From contig MNCI01009225.1 in assembly GCA_015680685.1 (NCBI GenBank), forward strand, positions 200,570-242,796: a stretch of 42,227 bases of DNA, in the 5' to 3' direction. Source of the DNA: Gnetum montanum. Its lineage: Eukaryota; Streptophyta; Gnetopsida; Gnetales; Gnetaceae. Of this stretch, positions 22,570-32,810 are shown piece after piece. Within the stretch, counting starts at the first letter, position 1; every line of letters begins with the position of its first letter. A program made the translations under genes and the position numbers. The notes beneath the pieces are model-generated. The model did no database searches and was not told the origin of the DNA. It was given only the letters and a program-made list of their open reading frames with translations.

Positions 22570-24530
22570 TAGGTAGCACTTGGTTTGAAGGGCACTCAAA
22601 GGTATTTGATGCAGAGGATGAAGATGACAGAGATGTAGGATGATTAGTTGGAGTAGGTTGTGAGGGCTATAGAGGACTTCTAGGTTGGAAGAAAGGTCTT
22701 TTCCTTGATCAATTATCCAGATCACTTAGTTGAAAAATTGGTTGAGTGTATAGCCCGTGTAGCATTTCATTGTTGTGGCTATGGAGGAATCTCACCTTGC
22801 ATAAATAGAGCATGAGGTAATTGGGTTGAAGGTGGAGATGTAGGTGTAGAGGGATGTGGAGGATGATAAGGATACAAATATGGGTTTTTCCATCGAGTAG
22901 ATGACAAATGTGTTCAGTGGTATTCTGTGGGTAATAGTGATGCTGGAATGATGTATGACTTGCAGAACTTCTATGGGAGATGGGCTGCTAAACATAGTAC
23001 CTATATGGATCTAGTTGCCTATAAGGGTATTGCTATCTTTGTGGTGGCATTACCCATGATTGTGGTTGGTACCATTATTGGTATTATTCATAAGGTTATG
23101 GAGGAGTTCCACTTGGGTAGTAAGCTTGTTGTTGGTGGTGGAACTACCTTGGACTACCTTGAGGATAAGGCAATCGTCTAAGAGCTTGCCTACATGCTCA
23201 GTGAGGATTCAATGCATACACTCAAGACTCTTGTAAGTGTGACACCACAGGGTAACATCCCTTGGGATGTTCATATTGACAAATGTCACATTCAGTTTCA
23301 TCATCAGATTCAAACTCCATAACTTCCTCTACTGTAGCAGCTTTGCCCATACCTCTTTAGTAGGCACATTTAGCTTCTTTTCACCTCCTATGATTACAAT
23401 CACTATTTTGCTTTTTGGATTCTTCAACAATCTTCAAAGTAGTTTGAAACTTTTCATCCAAAGAGTCTCATAACTTGTCAACCTTGGCCGAAATGTCAGA
23501 ATTAGATTTTTGAATAGGCAAGGTCTTTCTATTCGCCACTTCATCAAATGGTGACTCCTCCTTATCACAAAATTGGACCTCTTATTTTTTGATGGACAAG
23601 TCCCTATTATACTCTCTAGCACTTTATCTCTTTTGTAGCTCATCTTCTTCTTTTTCTACCTACTCAATTAGCCTTTGGATCTAATGGGCTCTTAGTTCAA
23701 ACAATCTTCCTTGGGCATACACCCCAAGGGTTCTTCTTGTTTCAGGTCTAAGCCCATCTATGATGTGGCGAAGTTGTTTTCTCTAAGAATAACCATGGCT
23801 AGGGCATCAGTGTAAGAGTGAATAATATTAGCCCATGATGACATCCAATGGTTCATGTGCTTCATGTTTCCAGCCTTGGATTTGCCTTCTCAAATTAGAC
23901 ACTTTGGAGTACATCTAGTATTTATCATTGAACATCTCTAACATGGTACTCCATTAGTGAATGGATTTCGGCTCTAAGGACCAATACCAACTTTTAGCTT
24001 CCTTAATGAGTGTCCTTGGAAAAAGCTTTAGATTCTACCACTCATTTTTTATGTTTTGTAAGGCATAGGAATCTTGAAAAGCTTGTAGATATGTTTGTGG
24101 ATTAGAGTTATATCCTCCCTCAAATCTTGGAATGTTATTCATATCTGGGTGCTTTATCCAACTATCTTTCATATGCTTGGTTGGGATTTTAACTACCTCT
24201 GCAATGTTGAGCATACTTTGAGTTGCTAATAGAGGTTCATCATCATCACTGCATTGATAATGCTGATGATGGTTTCGGCCACCTCTTTGGTTTTGGTGGC
24301 CTTCATGGACATTATTTTCTCAATGATTACCTTCATCACGATTGTTCCGATGATGGATTCCATGAGAACTGTTAGATGAAGAAGAATTTTTGAAATCAGA
24401 TGAAGAGGATGAAGAGGAAGGTGGACCACCACTACCATCATGGTATCTACCACCACTCTTACATTTACTATGATCTCCATCCTTAAATCCCTTATCATAA
24501 TGATTCTTGCTTGAGTCATTACACATTATT
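22570..24530 (-). pseudogene. Gag, element A (broken)
   Basis: Capsid and nucleocapsid precursor. Reading leftwards: a Ser-rich N-terminal part (GGPPSSSSSSSDFKNSSSS), DDDEPLLATQS, then the capsid core DMNNIPRFEGGYNSNPQTYL, LKLFPRTLIKEAKSWYWSL and LRRQIQGWKHEAHEPLD. All align with the Gag of element C (DDDEPPLATTS, LDLNNFPKFSGGYDLDPHQH). The zinc segment at 23246-23293 reads ECDICQYEHPKGCYP. In-frame stops are present. The upstream end abuts an LTR fragment with no leader between them. Confidence 0.8.
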
Positions 24531-24806
24531 GTGCTCAAGTTCAACAATGCTCAAATAAAGATCTGTACACTTAATGACTCTTGCTGTGAGCACTCAAGGA
24601 AAAAAATTCTAACTTTCAAATGTAAAAAATGCAAGAGCTCTAATGCAACTACAACCTACTTATGCCATAAATGTGGCTGTAAGCACGTATTTATAGCCAA
24701 CACATGACACAACATCGATGGGGCCTCGTTGATGCATGGTAAGATGCATCAACTAGGCCTTGTCGACGAGGCCTTGTTGATGCCGCCAACTTAACACGAC
24801 TCATCA
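24530..24806 (-). repeat. 5' LTR fragment of element A
   Basis: Aligns with 33385-33662, the first part (in minus orientation) of the element B LTR: CAATGCTCAAATAAAGATC is shared, as are the TATA region (TTTATAGCC on the plus strand) and the CTCATCA outer edge at 24806. The remaining LTR, primer site and leader are missing, so a deletion joins the LTR interior to Gag. Confidence 0.7.
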
Positions 24807-24865
24807 ATATATAACAAAAATCATAAAGGAAGAAGACTTAAACCTTGAACTTTTGCAAGTGATAG

Positions 24866-24923
24866 GTAGCTCAAGTGGGTAGTTCATTGTCTTGTTAGGC
24901 AACATGTTGTTAGTTCAAGTCAC
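24866..24923 (+). repeat. tRNA-derived (SINE-like) Pol III remnant
   Basis: GTAGCTCAAGTGGGTAG (box A-like) and, about 33 bases later, GTTCAAGTC (box B-like) have the spacing of a tRNA-type internal promoter. No full cloverleaf forms. It is probably a decayed SINE head. Confidence 0.35.
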
Positions 24924-25337
24924 ATTTGAGGAATTATATTCTTCTATAGTCAAATTATTTCAACTTTCAAAACATCCCATTAACTTTGAACCTTTTTTCT
25001 TAGTCCTACTTGTTCTTGCCAATGGCTAAAGAACATGAACGCATGAGTGATAATACCATCATAATCATGATAGTCATGAATGCAACTATCTATCCTATAG
25101 TCTCATAATCAATACATGGGGTGATGAGAAATAGGAATCATGTGATGAGTTGTAAACGATTTTTTTGTAAGATCAAATGGCTCTAAAGTAACATATCATG
25201 CCATCTTGATAGAGAATTGTAGGACAAATAGCTATCTATCATGGTAAATGGATGTGCTTGCACAATGGTTATTAGTCATGGTAATTGGATGCACTCACAC
25301 AATGTTCTATATGAAAGGTAAGGCAACAATGAGATGT

Positions 25338-25395
25338 TAGCCTAGTGGTAAGACTTTTGATTTGAATGCCCCAAGTCATGGGTTTGATTTTGGTG
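25338..25395 (+). repeat. tRNA-derived (SINE-like) Pol III remnant
   Basis: TAGCCTAGTGGTAAGA (box A-like) and GGGTTTGATTTTGG (box B GGTTCGAnnCC with decay) are separated by about 33 bases, with GCCCCAAGTCAT between. This is typical of plant tRNA-derived SINE heads. The 3' end is not defined. Confidence 0.45.
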
Positions 25396-26194
25396 GGCAA
25401 TACTAAGTTATAATGTTCTAATTGGACTATATATCATGGATTTTATCTATATTACAATTATTTGGGGTTCCAAGACCCCTAAATGCAAGGTAAGGCACAA
25501 ACAAATGTCTTAAATCATTTTCAATGCCCCATTGAGATGGCATCATGATTTTTTAAGGGAAAACTTGATTGCATTATCTATATTTAGAGCATGCTTACAA
25601 GGTAACATAGAGGTGCTAGTATTAAGCATTGAACTAGCACTTAAGCACAAATGGCAAGAACAAAAAACCCAAAAAAAATACAAAGGGTCTGTGTTGTTAT
25701 TTGAGTTGGAAAGGTTCTAGAAGGCTTAGAATTTGATGCATAAATTACATATTTTTATATTTTTTTCTGTGAAACATGCTACATTAAATTCTAAAAGCAT
25801 CCTAAAAATGCTTAAGTATCTAAAAATGCATTAGCTTTAATTTTAAAAAATTAACATGTATATGTTTAATAAATACTTGATTCCAGTATTTCCCAGTTAC
25901 AATAAGATCTTTGCAATAAATAATGGTGCTATTTTAGTTTATTTTGATTTATTTGGTAAGTATAAAGTGCTAACAATATGAACTTTAAATAGTGCTAAAA
26001 AAGATATATAGAATGGAAGAAATCAATACCTAGATTTAATGTAATAGTTTAGGAATAAGAATGTTTGTTGATTCATTTTTAAATAAAGAATGGATTTTCA
26101 ATTTATGATACCTTTTCATAATTTGAAATTCCAAGCCACTCCCGAGTCTTGCATGGAATCAACACGTAGGACGAAATGTTGCAAACATTCAGCT

Positions 26195-26267
26195 GCCGTC
26201 TTAGCTCAGCTGGTAGACCGCGTGGCTTTTAACCACGTGGTTGTGGGTTCTATTCCCACAGACTGCG
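26195..26267 (+). tRNA. tRNA-Lys(UUU)-like gene or pseudogene
   Basis: 73 nt closely matching plant tRNA-Lys: GCCGTCT acceptor strand, AGCTCAGCTGGTAGA D arm, a perfect 5-bp anticodon stem (CGTGG/CCACG) around CTTTTAA (anticodon TTT), and a perfect 5-bp T stem (GTGGG/CCCAC). Weak points are a C-C mismatch in the D stem, TTCTATT instead of TTCGATT in the T loop, and an acceptor 3' strand AGACTGC with one mismatch (or AGAC..GGC with a 3-nt insertion). A TTTT run lies at 26321. It is either a marginal functional gene or a recent pseudogene. Confidence 0.65.
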
Positions 26268-26332
26268 GCGCTACTATTATCATTATGCGACGTGTTTGCA
26301 GAGAAACAAGAAACAGTTAATTTTGTATATGC

Positions 26333-26464
26333 ATGCATTCTTTCCGGATGTTGCCGGAGACTCTTCCTAAGCCCGCTGAAACTGGCGTTGCCATTATAAT
26401 TCATGACGGAGACTCTGTTACAGAGGTAAATAACAGATCCATTGCAAGGATCTTCTGGCCATGA
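26333..26464 (+). other. Short open frame of 43 codons, unrecognised
   Basis: The peptide starts MHSFRMLPETLPKPAETG and ends NNRSIARIFWP. It lies just 3' of the tRNA-Lys in an unusually GC-rich patch for this region, with a stop immediately upstream. There is no recognised domain, no promoter and no sign of selection visible. It may be chance or an exon fragment. Confidence 0.15.
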
Positions 26465-26536
26465 ATTCAAAGAGATGCTTCCAAACTAAGAATAAAACTT
26501 AGAAGTGTATTATCGCAAAAATTAGAGATCAATACT

Positions 26537-26610
26537 ACCGTCTTACCTCAGCCGAGAGAGAACGTGTGGCTTTTAAGTTATAACCGATGTCCGCGTGTGG
26601 ATGCAAGGAG
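26537..26610 (+). pseudogene. Degenerate tRNA-Lys-like copy
   Basis: ACCGTCTTACCTCAGCCGAG followed by GTGTGGCTTTTAA repeats the 5' half of the tRNA at 26195 (CCGTCTTA, CTCAGC, GTGGCTTTTAA). The anticodon 3' stem and T arm are lost. It is a dead duplicate. Confidence 0.5.
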
Positions 26611-28469
26611 AACAAAAATAAGCTAGAAAGGAAAAGCTTTATGATGTCACTTATAAGTACCGAATTAATGCTTTGGAAAATAAGGAATAGCAAAATTAAT
26701 TGTTAACATTTCCATCTTTTTAAATATTTTTGGTTGAACTTTAACCTTACCACAGTGAATTTGTTGAGTTTAAATATCAACCTTTCAATTTAGTACTTTG
26801 GAGTTTTGAGTACAAAGGTAACAAGGGTTACCATACTTGTTACCATAATTCACTTTTACATGTTTGTGAATAACTTATTCTATTAATTATTGGCCATTTG
26901 TTTAATAAACAGCCAAAGGTTAATTTGCACAACGTTATACTCAAAAGTGCTATGTTATGTTAAGGTGAGTATATTTTTAACCTTATAAATTTGATTCACA
27001 TAATTTACCTTTCTATTTATGTGTATATTTTAATCTTAGAAATTTGAATAGCATAAGTAATTTTTGATTGCTAAATTAAATTATTAGCCTGTACAATCTC
27101 CTACTTTAAAGTGTCAAGTTAAAAGTTGTTACTTTTCAATTGTAACAAATAATTGATGAAATTGAAATTTAACTATGTTTTATTAGATCTATTGGTCATG
27201 TTTGTACATACTGTTCATGACCAAGAAACTAAAAATACTTTAGTTTGTGTAAAATCAACTTATAAAGAAAAAAACATATCAAGGAGGCTTCATGCATGTC
27301 AACCTCTAATGAGGAGTCTAAACAAATCCAAGGCATTCTCTATGTGTTAAACAAGTTTTCCCCCTCTTAGTGGATTTACTAAAACTGCTATCACCTTCAC
27401 TAGTCACACATAAAGGCATTGGATCTCTAACCTTTTAATAAAATCATTCTAGAACTCTCTAGGTTCTAATCTCATTTTGAAACTCCATTAGAGGTTTAAG
27501 GTTCTTGTCACATAGAAATTTGCATAAACTTAATTATTAATTCTTTAATGCTGTCAGATGCATTTCAATAGATTAGCTTATTATTATTACTATTGTTGTT
27601 GTTAGTTTTCTACGTAAATGGATACCATTTGCTTGCTAGAGTAATTTGTTAAAATTTTGTATCTTTTATTTTACTACTATTGGAGCTTAGTCATAGTTAT
27701 TTAAATATTTTATAATTAAATGTTGAAATCCAATTACCTCTACAAGTTTTTCATTTTGTTGGTTATCATGCCTTTACAAGTATTTAATTATGCATATTTT
27801 GTTCTTTATGCATATTCAATTATTTACATTCAATCTTTATTATGCACATTTGTACTTTATTATATACATTTAATTATGCATCTTTTTATTTTATTATGCA
27901 TATGTGATTATATAATACTTTGTCAGGAGTAACTTCTAACCCTGACCCTACTCAAAACATATCCCTTGTTACCTTTTGTCATCAAATTAAGCTTGGGAGT
28001 TCATTTTTAACTACAATTTAAGATTACATAAATTGGCTTTGTTAAGGAAGTACCTTAAGATGATGCCCTACCCAAAATCTAACCTTACCAATGTGTCTGA
28101 GACATTAAAAAACATAGGCTTTGATCCTTGATTCACTAAAATTGGAGTTATGGTTTTCAAGATATCACAATTTTTAGTTTGCTAAAATATTATAAAAGTT
28201 TTAGCATTTGAACAAGGGGACTATGATAACTAAAGCTTGGGTGAGATTTTAGCATACAATTAAGTATAACATTTGATAGAGATCTTGTAGATTCAAATGG
28301 AATTTGATTTGGAATTGTAGTATACCTGTTATGAATATTAAGTCTTGAGAGTATTGAAAAGAGGAGAAAAATTATAAAAGAACTTATGTAATTTGTTTAT
28401 GTTTTAAAAACATTTAAATTTAAAATTAAAAATCAAAATTTCAAAACGTCAAATGTCATTATGCACGTT
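26611..28469. other. AT-rich region without recognised genes
   Basis: No convincing coding region, RNA or element edge. The main structure is a low-complexity zone at about 27720-27915 with repeated TTATGCATAT/TTTATTATGCAC-like motifs. Confidence 0.4.
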
Positions 28470-28732
28470 CACGTGCGAAACGAAAACCAAAGTTATGTTG
28501 TATGATATAACATATCACATATGTTATATAAGATATATCATGGTTTTTTTCCTTTCCACCTCGCATTTTCTTGTTGCCGCTTAATCGCTTGTTTTCTACT
28601 ACCGCTTTCCATGCAACCGTTTGTGTTTTGTCACATTTTTTTTAAAAGAAGTTATTGCTCTTTTTTTTTTTTCGAAATAGATTTGAGCTCGATTTCTTTC
28701 ATTCATCCCCTTATAACATCCCCTTATAAATA
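28470..28732 (+). promoter_or_regulatory. Candidate Pol II promoter
   Basis: A CACGTG G-box (28470-28475) lies about 255 bp upstream of a TATAAATA box (28725-28732), with a pyrimidine-rich stretch between. About 80 bases after the TATA box is an ATG that opens a short exon-like frame. This is inference from motifs only. Confidence 0.3.
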
Positions 28733-28809
28733 GGTAGTGGCCCTAGATACATTTCATCACAGTTTATAGAAGGGTTTTAAGTGTGACAAGTTAAGCAAAG
28801 CAAAGGCAA

Positions 28810-28864
28810 ATGGAGAGTGCTAGGGAGAAAAAGAAGATGCTAAAAGATTATTTTACCAGCACAA
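28810..28864 (+). CDS. Candidate first exon, unrecognised protein
   Basis: The ATG at 28810 opens MESAREKKKMLKDYFTST and runs into ACAA|GTAAGC, a good plant 5' splice site, 55 nt after the ATG. The position relative to the TATA box at 28725 is right for a leader of about 50 nt. No second exon was identified; the following kilobase is AT-rich and then holds the solo LTR. The peptide is basic and matches no family I recognise. Confidence 0.2.
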
Positions 28865-29796
28865 GTAAGCAAGATTATTTTAATTTTCTTTTCATATGAC
28901 TATGCTATTTTGTTGTGAATTTTTTCTTCCTCCTCTCTGCTTTCTATTCTTCTTATACGATTTTGATTATTATGCCAAGGTTCTATTGGATTTTTGTCAT
29001 TTTGGGCTTGTTTTTGGTATTTCAATAATTTCACTAATGTTTTTGGTAAATTTCAATAACCTCACTACTATTTTTTGTCATTTCAAATAATCCAATGTAG
29101 TTGTGAGGTTATTCCAAAACCTAATAATTCCTATTGGCAATGAGAATAACCAAGACCTAGCCTTTAGAGATGTTTGGATAAAATATATATTCTTTGGATT
29201 TTTGGATTTCTTTTGAATATTTGGACTTCTTTTGAATTTTAAAAAAAAATTGTGGCATTTCTAAACTTGAAAATATTTTTGAATATTTTATTAAAAACCT
29301 TTACCTATCCCATATCCTAAGACTTTTGGCCTTGAACTTTTATGCTCCATGAAAAAGGGAAATATAATAATCTTTCTTTCTTAAAGAGGTTCTAAATCCT
29401 CCTGCATTTTAATGTAGAAAGCTCAAAGTAGGAAAGGAAATGTTGGAAGAAGGACATAGGACAAAAGGCGGATCAATTCTATATAATACAAACCTTTTGA
29501 ACTTGAAAAATAAATTTTGTATATTCTATATTTTTGTAAAATAGAAACGTTGCACACTTTTTGGATATTTTAGCCATGCATTTATTTTTGTGAATAAATA
29601 ATAAAATATGTTAGATATAAAATTGCCATATGTGCCATTGGAACTGTGAGATTGAAAAGAATATTTTTCATTTTGATGTGTGCTATATGTTCACAAAAAT
29701 TTAATATTATTTATTATATATTAATATTTTATTATTTAATTTGGTAAACTTAAAATGTAAATATCTTTATTTCTTGATATCTTATTAAGGTGAAAC
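28865..29796. other. AT-rich region without recognised genes
   Basis: Long A/T runs and short chance frames only. It could be an intron of the candidate gene starting at 28810, or plain intergenic DNA. Confidence 0.35.
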
Positions 29797-29801
29797 AAGT
29801 G
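29797..29801. repeat. Target-site duplication of solo LTR, left copy
   Basis: AAGTG directly before the LTR edge TGATGAG, repeated at 30571-30575. Confidence 0.85.
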
Positions 29802-29996
29802 TGATGAGTGGCGAGGTACCCCTACACTCAACCATACGAAATGAGCGTCGCACGCGCGATCCGGTCGAACTCCGCAGATGGACTAGTTGTGGTATCTAGA
29901 TAGTTAGCCTTAGGTCGTAGTTCGCTGTCTTCCCATCTAGACTAGTTTTGCATATGTCACGTATGGTTTAGTCTAGATGAGGTGTATGATGTGTTC

Positions 29997-30506
29997 NNNN
30001 NNNNNNNNNNNNNNNNNNNNNNNNNNNNNNNNNNNNNNNNNNNNNNNNNNNNNNNNNNNNNNNNNNNNNNNNNNNNNNNNNNNNNNNNNNNNNNNNNNNN
30101 NNNNNNNNNNNNNNNNNNNNNNNNNNNNNNNNNNNNNNNNNNNNNNNNNNNNNNNNNNNNNNNNNNNNNNNNNNNNNNNNNNNNNNNNNNNNNNNNNNNN
30201 NNNNNNNNNNNNNNNNNNNNNNNNNNNNNNNNNNNNNNNNNNNNNNNNNNNNNNNNNNNNNNNNNNNNNNNNNNNNNNNNNNNNNNNNNNNNNNNNNNNN
30301 NNNNNNNNNNNNNNNNNNNNNNNNNNNNNNNNNNNNNNNNNNNNNNNNNNNNNNNNNNNNNNNNNNNNNNNNNNNNNNNNNNNNNNNNNNNNNNNNNNNN
30401 NNNNNNNNNNNNNNNNNNNNNNNNNNNNNNNNNNNNNNNNNNNNNNNNNNNNNNNNNNNNNNNNNNNNNNNNNNNNNNNNNNNNNNNNNNNNNNNNNNNN
30501 NNNNNN
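29997..30506. other. Assembly gap (510 N)
   Basis: It lies inside the solo LTR. By comparison with 39180-40184 the missing part should be about 720 bp and include the TATA box, poly(A) signal and R/U5 tandem repeats, so the gap length is probably nominal. Frames called across it are artefacts. Confidence 0.9.
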
Positions 30507-30519
30507 TCGTAGGGAAGGA

Positions 30520-30545
30520 CGCGATATCGCGTACGCGATATCGCG
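30520..30545. repeat. Perfect 26-bp palindrome in the LTR start
   Basis: Two copies of the 12-bp palindrome CGCGATATCGCG are separated by TA; the whole 26 bp is its own reverse complement. It lies within 50 bp of the LTR 5' edge (minus orientation). Confidence 0.9.
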
Positions 30546-30570
30546 GGGGATGCGATATCATGTCTCATCA

Positions 30571-30575
30571 AAGTG
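30571..30575. repeat. Target-site duplication of solo LTR, right copy
   Basis: AAGTG, identical to 29797-29801. Confidence 0.85.
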
Positions 30576-30887
30576 TCATTGGAATCATGGTTTCACATAC
30601 TATTTTATGATGCACATAGTGGAATTTGTTAACATCTACATTTTTGTGGCTATGCAAAACTCTAATTTTCTCTAAATAAATTTTATTTAATTATATATAT
30701 TAGTATTACGAAATCATGCTACATTGTATCGCTCTATTATATTTATGATTTTAATTATTAATTTTAACTATTTTACAAATTCCTTTTGAATTAATAAATC
30801 AAGGTTAAATCTAGGTCCTTGGGGTTTCATAGCATCTCTATTAGTTATTTATAGGATATTTTATAGGTAATTAATAGGGGTGTTACA
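30576..30887 (-). repeat. Possible LTR start of an unrelated element
   Basis: Read on the minus strand from 30887, the sequence begins TGTAACACCCCTATTAATTA. TGTAACACCCC is a common 5' edge of plant Ty3/gypsy LTRs. No partner LTR, primer site or far edge was found, so this rests on the terminal motif alone. Confidence 0.3.
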
Positions 30888-32810
30888 GTTCTATTCTCCA
30901 TTTGTTCCTAGCTCATGAGGCTATTCTAATCCATAACATTCTTTAGCAAAGAAAGAAGTAGCACACTTATTTGATAGGTGCTCTTACATACGACATATAA
31001 AGAAAATCATTCAAATATAGGACAAGCATTGATTATGATCATTATTGAAAACTAGTACAAGCAAGTACAATTATTAAATCTTTCATCCTCAAAATTTTAT
31101 AGGCGAAGGTGGCCTAATATTAAGCATAACACTAGGATTTTTGAAGCTTGCCCCATGAAATCTCCTTATTGAACAATCATGAGGACCATCATCTAATTTT
31201 ATCTTTGAAAATAGTAACATAACTGGGGCATGGCTTAACATAGTGCCTATGAGGTAAAGTTGCATAAGCCAACCACATACTAAGAGTTATGCACCTCCTA
31301 CACCAAAATTTGCAATGGATGAATGGATAATATACTTTGAAAGTCTTTATTCCTAACCAACTCACTAGGTAATCATGCTTCCATGACCTAGAACAAAGAC
31401 AATTGTATTATGGTGAACATCCAAGTACACATCATTTTTGAGATTGTGGTAGTAGCCATAAGCCTATTGATGCATGACAGAACTATGACATGCTCAAATA
31501 GGCATAGATTCATGATTGTTTAGATATTTCTTAGTAGCGATAGGACCCCACGAAGCACCATAGAGCCTATTGTCATGACAACTTAGTAGTAGTGTTTATC
31601 AAGAAATCCATATAAAGCCATCAATCTTGTCCTTTAACTTACATCAATGGTATCTATGGAACTTTGTGTAGTTGTATGTGATAGTATTTCTTTGGTTCCT
31701 TATTGTAGGATCTTAACCCACATCATGAAGCACCTAAGAAACATGCTTCATCAACTTAGAATCATGTTTAGCCCTTTCCTATTTTTTTGCCACCTAACAC
31801 AACAAATTCATGTCCACTTTTACTCCAAACCTCTCACTACAATCGCAACTCTAGATCATGGGAGCTTACAAGTTGTCCTTCTAGCTCACATCAAAGGATC
31901 ATAACTTCCATCTCTATAGCTACCACATTATTCACTATGAACTCCAACTCTAATTCATTGGCACCCCTAGAGTTAGAGCTTGAAGAATAAGAAGGCTCAA
32001 ATGAAGATATCATTACCACTCTTACTATAAGAAAATGACCAGCAAATGTTTGCTCAATTCTAATTTGGAGGTCTTAGTGACTTGTCAAACTTACTCTAGA
32101 GGACCCTTCATAATAGACAATTATAAGTAGACTTTGACCATCTATGCTTTTCGTCAAGTATCAAGTTTTGCTACTAACCATTATCATTGATGATGATGAG
32201 CCTTCATTTTGGATTGACTATGGAATATTCAATGTCTGAGGAGAACATTTAGAGGTTCTTTTCACTAACCTCCTAGATTATGAACCTAATCCTAGTCATG
32301 TTTTCTTCACTTCGATGTGTTCTCCTTCTTGGCTCTTCCATTACCGATAAACTTTCATGTAGTGAACAATGCTTCTCAGACTTTAGAAAGATAAGAAAAT
32401 CCTTGCTTACTATCAATGTGACTAGGAAATATTCCATGTCAAAATGATTTTGCATGAACACCCCTTTCTCACCAAGAGGCATCCTTGATTTAATAGTACA
32501 ACCAATTCTTCAACTATAACACTATTTTAATGCTTTCTTCCTCTTTATGGACTTTTGTTTCTATTTTAGCTCTTTTATAATCTTTTGCAAGATTCATAAT
32601 GATAGTTCTTCAAAAAAGTTTCTTCTTTCTAAGAGAGTTCCTTGTAATAGTTGGTTTGCAACTCATTTTTCAAGTGTTTTTCCCTTTAATTTTATCTACT
32701 CTAATCAAATTTTCCTCTTAAAAAATTCAAATTCAAAATTACTCTTGTATATTCATCATAAATCAAAAGATAATATAGAAATAAGTGGAAATGATAATGA
32801 TATTGACATA
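30888..32810. other. Unassigned region
   Basis: No gene or element recognised. Short open frames (such as 31647-31904 and 32547-32813) have no family features. The last bases, ACATA (32806-32810), are the expected left target duplication of element B. Confidence 0.35.

Larger units (their letters stand above)
17356..24806 (-). mobile_element. Element A: decayed Ty3/gypsy retrotransposon
   Basis: On the minus strand, from high to low coordinates: LTR fragment, Gag, protease, RT, RNase H, integrase, 3' noncoding region. The order is that of Ty3/gypsy elements (RT before INT). Gag matches that of element C and Pol matches element B, so all three are one broad family; the tRNA-Asp primer site of C and the Gag/Pol style fit the Athila/Tat branch. 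Every domain has stops and frameshifts. The left boundary is approximate, the primer site is missing, and no target duplication was found. Confidence 0.75.
29802..30570 (-). mobile_element. Solo LTR of the element C family
   Basis: Left edge TGATGAGTGGCGAGGTACCC, right edge ATGTCTCATCA, flanked by AAGTG on both sides. Bases 29802-29996 are the reverse complement of 39990-40184 with four differences, all transitions. No primer site or purine tract adjoins either edge, so the internal region was lost by LTR-LTR recombination. It carries a 510-N gap. Confidence 0.9.

Noticed and set aside
22927-23181. Plus-strand frame of 84 codons
   Set aside because: Antisense to the Gag of element A, which has matching Gag features on the minus strand.
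24226-24519. Minus-strand Met/Val/Ile-rich frame of 97 codons
   Set aside because: Wrong frame of the Gag start of element A; the neighbouring frame aligns with element C Gag.
26201-26470. Minus-strand frame of 89 codons
   Set aside because: Its end is the antisense translation of the tRNA-Lys, a well-known spurious ORF type.
27720-27932. Hydrophobic frame of 70 codons suggesting a membrane protein
   Set aside because: Low-complexity TTATGCATAT-type repeats produce Leu/Ile/Tyr-rich translations in any frame.
29957-30675. Four long open frames on both strands across the N run
   Set aside because: They consist almost wholly of unknown bases from the assembly gap.
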